From assembly GCA_940337035.1 (NCBI GenBank), contig CALNHX010002685.1:62001-126000 (forward strand): DNA of 64,000 bases. Reading direction: 5' to 3'. The translations under genes were made by a program, and so were the position numbers. The notes beneath the pieces are model-generated. The model had not been told where the DNA came from and did not search any database. It saw only the letters and a program-made list of their open reading frames with translations. The stretch comes from Agriotes lineatus (lineage: Eukaryota > Arthropoda > Insecta > Coleoptera > Elateridae). Below, one piece after another: positions 62,452-64,000 of the stretch; the stretch's first letter is position 1; each line of letters begins with the position of its first letter.

Positions 62452-64000
62452 TTAATTGTTCAATGGAACGTCATTATCACTCTCAGTGTCGCTCTCCTCG
62501 GATGAAGAGGTTTCCTTTTCTGGATTCGTGGCTACCACTGAAGATGTACCTGGTTCTTCTGATGACACCTCAGGTTTCTTCAGCAATAACAACATTTCAC
62601 CAGTAAAAGACGAACTTTTTTTTTGGAGCAGTTGTCGCAAAGAAGAAATTAAAGGATCCGAGGTTATCAGTAATCTGTTTAACAAATCTTGATTTCCGCA
62701 CACTCTTGAGGATTTTCGAGTATATAGTTGTCTAAAAATTTCTAAATCCTTGTTCCTCGATTCCTGTGCCTCTTCCGATAATTGACCAATAGGTAATATT
62801 GCCTCTTTAATTATTATTGCACCATGGAACAAGATTTTGTGAACCGAGGCTGGCATTTAATACCACGGATACTTTGCGACATATAGTCTCGCTGTTTGCA
62901 AAGCATATTCCTCAAATGCTTCTGGGTCGATTGCGTATCCACAAGACAGTGTTTGTAATATTACGCTAAATCGTTGAATTATTGTATTGTCTATTCCAGT
63001 TATTGAAGCAGAGAGGGAGGAATCTTTAAAAAATCTTCTGGCGGTATTACCGTCATTTGTTGTTCCGCTGCCACCGCTTTTCGGTATATCAACAAGTAGT
63101 CCCATTTTGGCACGAAAATCATTTTGAACTTTTCTTTTTCGCTCTTCAAAAATTGCCTTATTTTGTACCCCACGAACTTGCCAAGTTTTTATTTCCAGCC
63201 TGTAAGAAATGTACAAAAGACACTCAACAAATCTAATTCATGCATGAAGCGTAGATAACCCAAACTGTAACGTATCTGCATGGAATGGTTTTTCAAGAAT
63301 TTTCTCCACTTGGTTCATCTCCTTGGGGGTTGCTTTACAAATATAGCATGTTTGTGCTGACGAGGTTTACGTAATAGCATTACGATCCTTGCCATTTATC
63401 ATTGTCATTACACAAACATACGAAACAGAAAGTTCTTGATTTTCTTCTATGTTGTATTTGGTCGGCTCAAGTTGTGCAATTTGGTTTTCTATTTAACTAG
63501 TTTCTTGTACCGTTAATTCTTTAGTTTCCTTTTTGAATTGATACCGAATTGGTCTACAGAATCTGGTGGAAGAAGGACGTTGATTGTGCCATATTATTGT
63601 CTTTGCTTTCCCCGGTTTTTCTGAATATGACTGTACTGGGACTAGAGACGTCAAAAATAAATCACCATCACCTACACCTGACTCGGGAAATAGTTGCTTA
63701 TATTCAGAATGACCCGTACTTCCGTCGCAACCCCATTTTACCAACATAACTAAATTGCTCAACGCATCATCTGGCAAACTCATTACAACTGCCTTTTGCA
63801 CTTCAAGTATACGCTGTGTCGTATGATCGAGAAGATCCTGTAACAGAATTTCTCCAGAGATTTCAGTTACAATCTGAGCCTCCTTTCGTGGATAGCAACG
63901 GGATTTAGCTTCTCGAACTTTGCTATACGAGGGATAAATGTCGGCGAAATTTTCTTTCGCTGCTCGCCTATAAACCAAATATTGGTGTTTGCTGATTTTT
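62452..64000 (-). pseudogene. Transib/RAG1-like transposase, C-terminal part, runs off window
   Basis: One frame of at least 508 codons with four nonsense codons (near 63,493, 63,367, 63,238 and 62,857) and no frameshift. Blocks in order: KWGCDGSTGHSEYKQLFPE with the first catalytic-type Asp; IIWHNQRPSSTRFCRPI; CYICKATPKEMN with the CxxC of the zinc-binding region; EIKTWQVRG; a GGSGTTNDGNTARRFF block; ILQTLSCGYAID; LYVAKYPWY; SVHKILFHG; and PIGQLSEEAQESRNKDLEIF, aligned with the region of the last catalytic Glu of RAG1. A Ser/Glu-rich tail ends the protein. The order matches Transib transposases, the family related to RAG1. The N-terminus lies beyond 64,000. Confidence 0.8.

Overview
The window reads as repeat-dense arthropod (most likely insect) nuclear DNA. 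It is AT-rich, its open frames are short and broken, GT/AG intron signals are present, and nearly every recognisable protein belongs to a eukaryotic transposable element. At least nine element types are layered here: RTE-type and Jockey/CR1-type LINEs, Ty3/Gypsy, BEL/Pao, a P-type transposase relic, a PIF/Harbinger-ISL2EU-type transposase with a SWIM/YqaJ companion, hAT, pogo and Transib (RAG1-like). Many palindromic MITEs are also present. I see no intact conserved host gene of known function, no rRNA, no CRISPR and no bacterial operon. Nearly all calls rest on motifs read by eye; no database search was run.

Layout, left to right. 1-3.9 kb: a 60-bp minisatellite, two decayed LINE fragments and a P-type transposase relic. 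3.9-7.5 kb: a 3565-bp terminal-inverted-repeat element with an 11-bp target duplication that interrupts the P-type relic. 8.8-11.5 kb: a Harbinger/ISL2EU-like transposase (+) converging on a SWIM+YqaJ nuclease-like pseudogene (-). 12.9-17.0 kb: a Gypsy element with two LTRs, whose 1007-codon frame stays open although the reverse-transcriptase core is missing and the protease region is triplicated. 17.0-20.2 kb: a LINE that joins an RTE-type endonuclease to a Jockey-type reverse transcriptase. 20.3 kb: an isolated RING-finger exon. 20.7-22.2 kb: a non-autonomous hAT. 22.6-23.2 kb: a GC-rich minisatellite. 24.6-25.4 kb: a 271-codon predicted single-pass membrane protein whose tail is encoded by a flanking minisatellite. 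25.7-29.2 kb: a LINE (5' region, ORF1, endonuclease) riddled with insertions.

The dominant structure is at 29,246-48,291. It is a head-to-tail array of 13 units of about 1,472 bp. Each unit holds one RING-type zinc-finger exon on the minus strand, ending in a stop codon two bases before a GTAAG splice donor, and the left end of a TIR element that is complete only at the right edge of the array. The isolated exon at 20.3 kb has the same stop-plus-donor design, and a degenerate RING-like exon may lie at 24.0-24.2 kb. This looks like recent local amplification of a RING exon family. Whether the units are expressed genes, alternative exons or satellite DNA cannot be decided from sequence alone.

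To the right: several fold-back elements (48.9-50.4 kb), the 5' part of a BEL/Pao element with a broken gag (51.6-53.9 kb), an orphan Myb/SANT-like DNA-binding protein (54.8-55.2 kb), an unassigned GC-richer block (55.6-56.8 kb), a possible Penelope-like relic with a hammerhead-like core (58.3-59.0 kb), a complete but disabled pogo element with a PHD finger (59.2-61.8 kb), and a Transib/RAG1-like transposase pseudogene running to the window edge.
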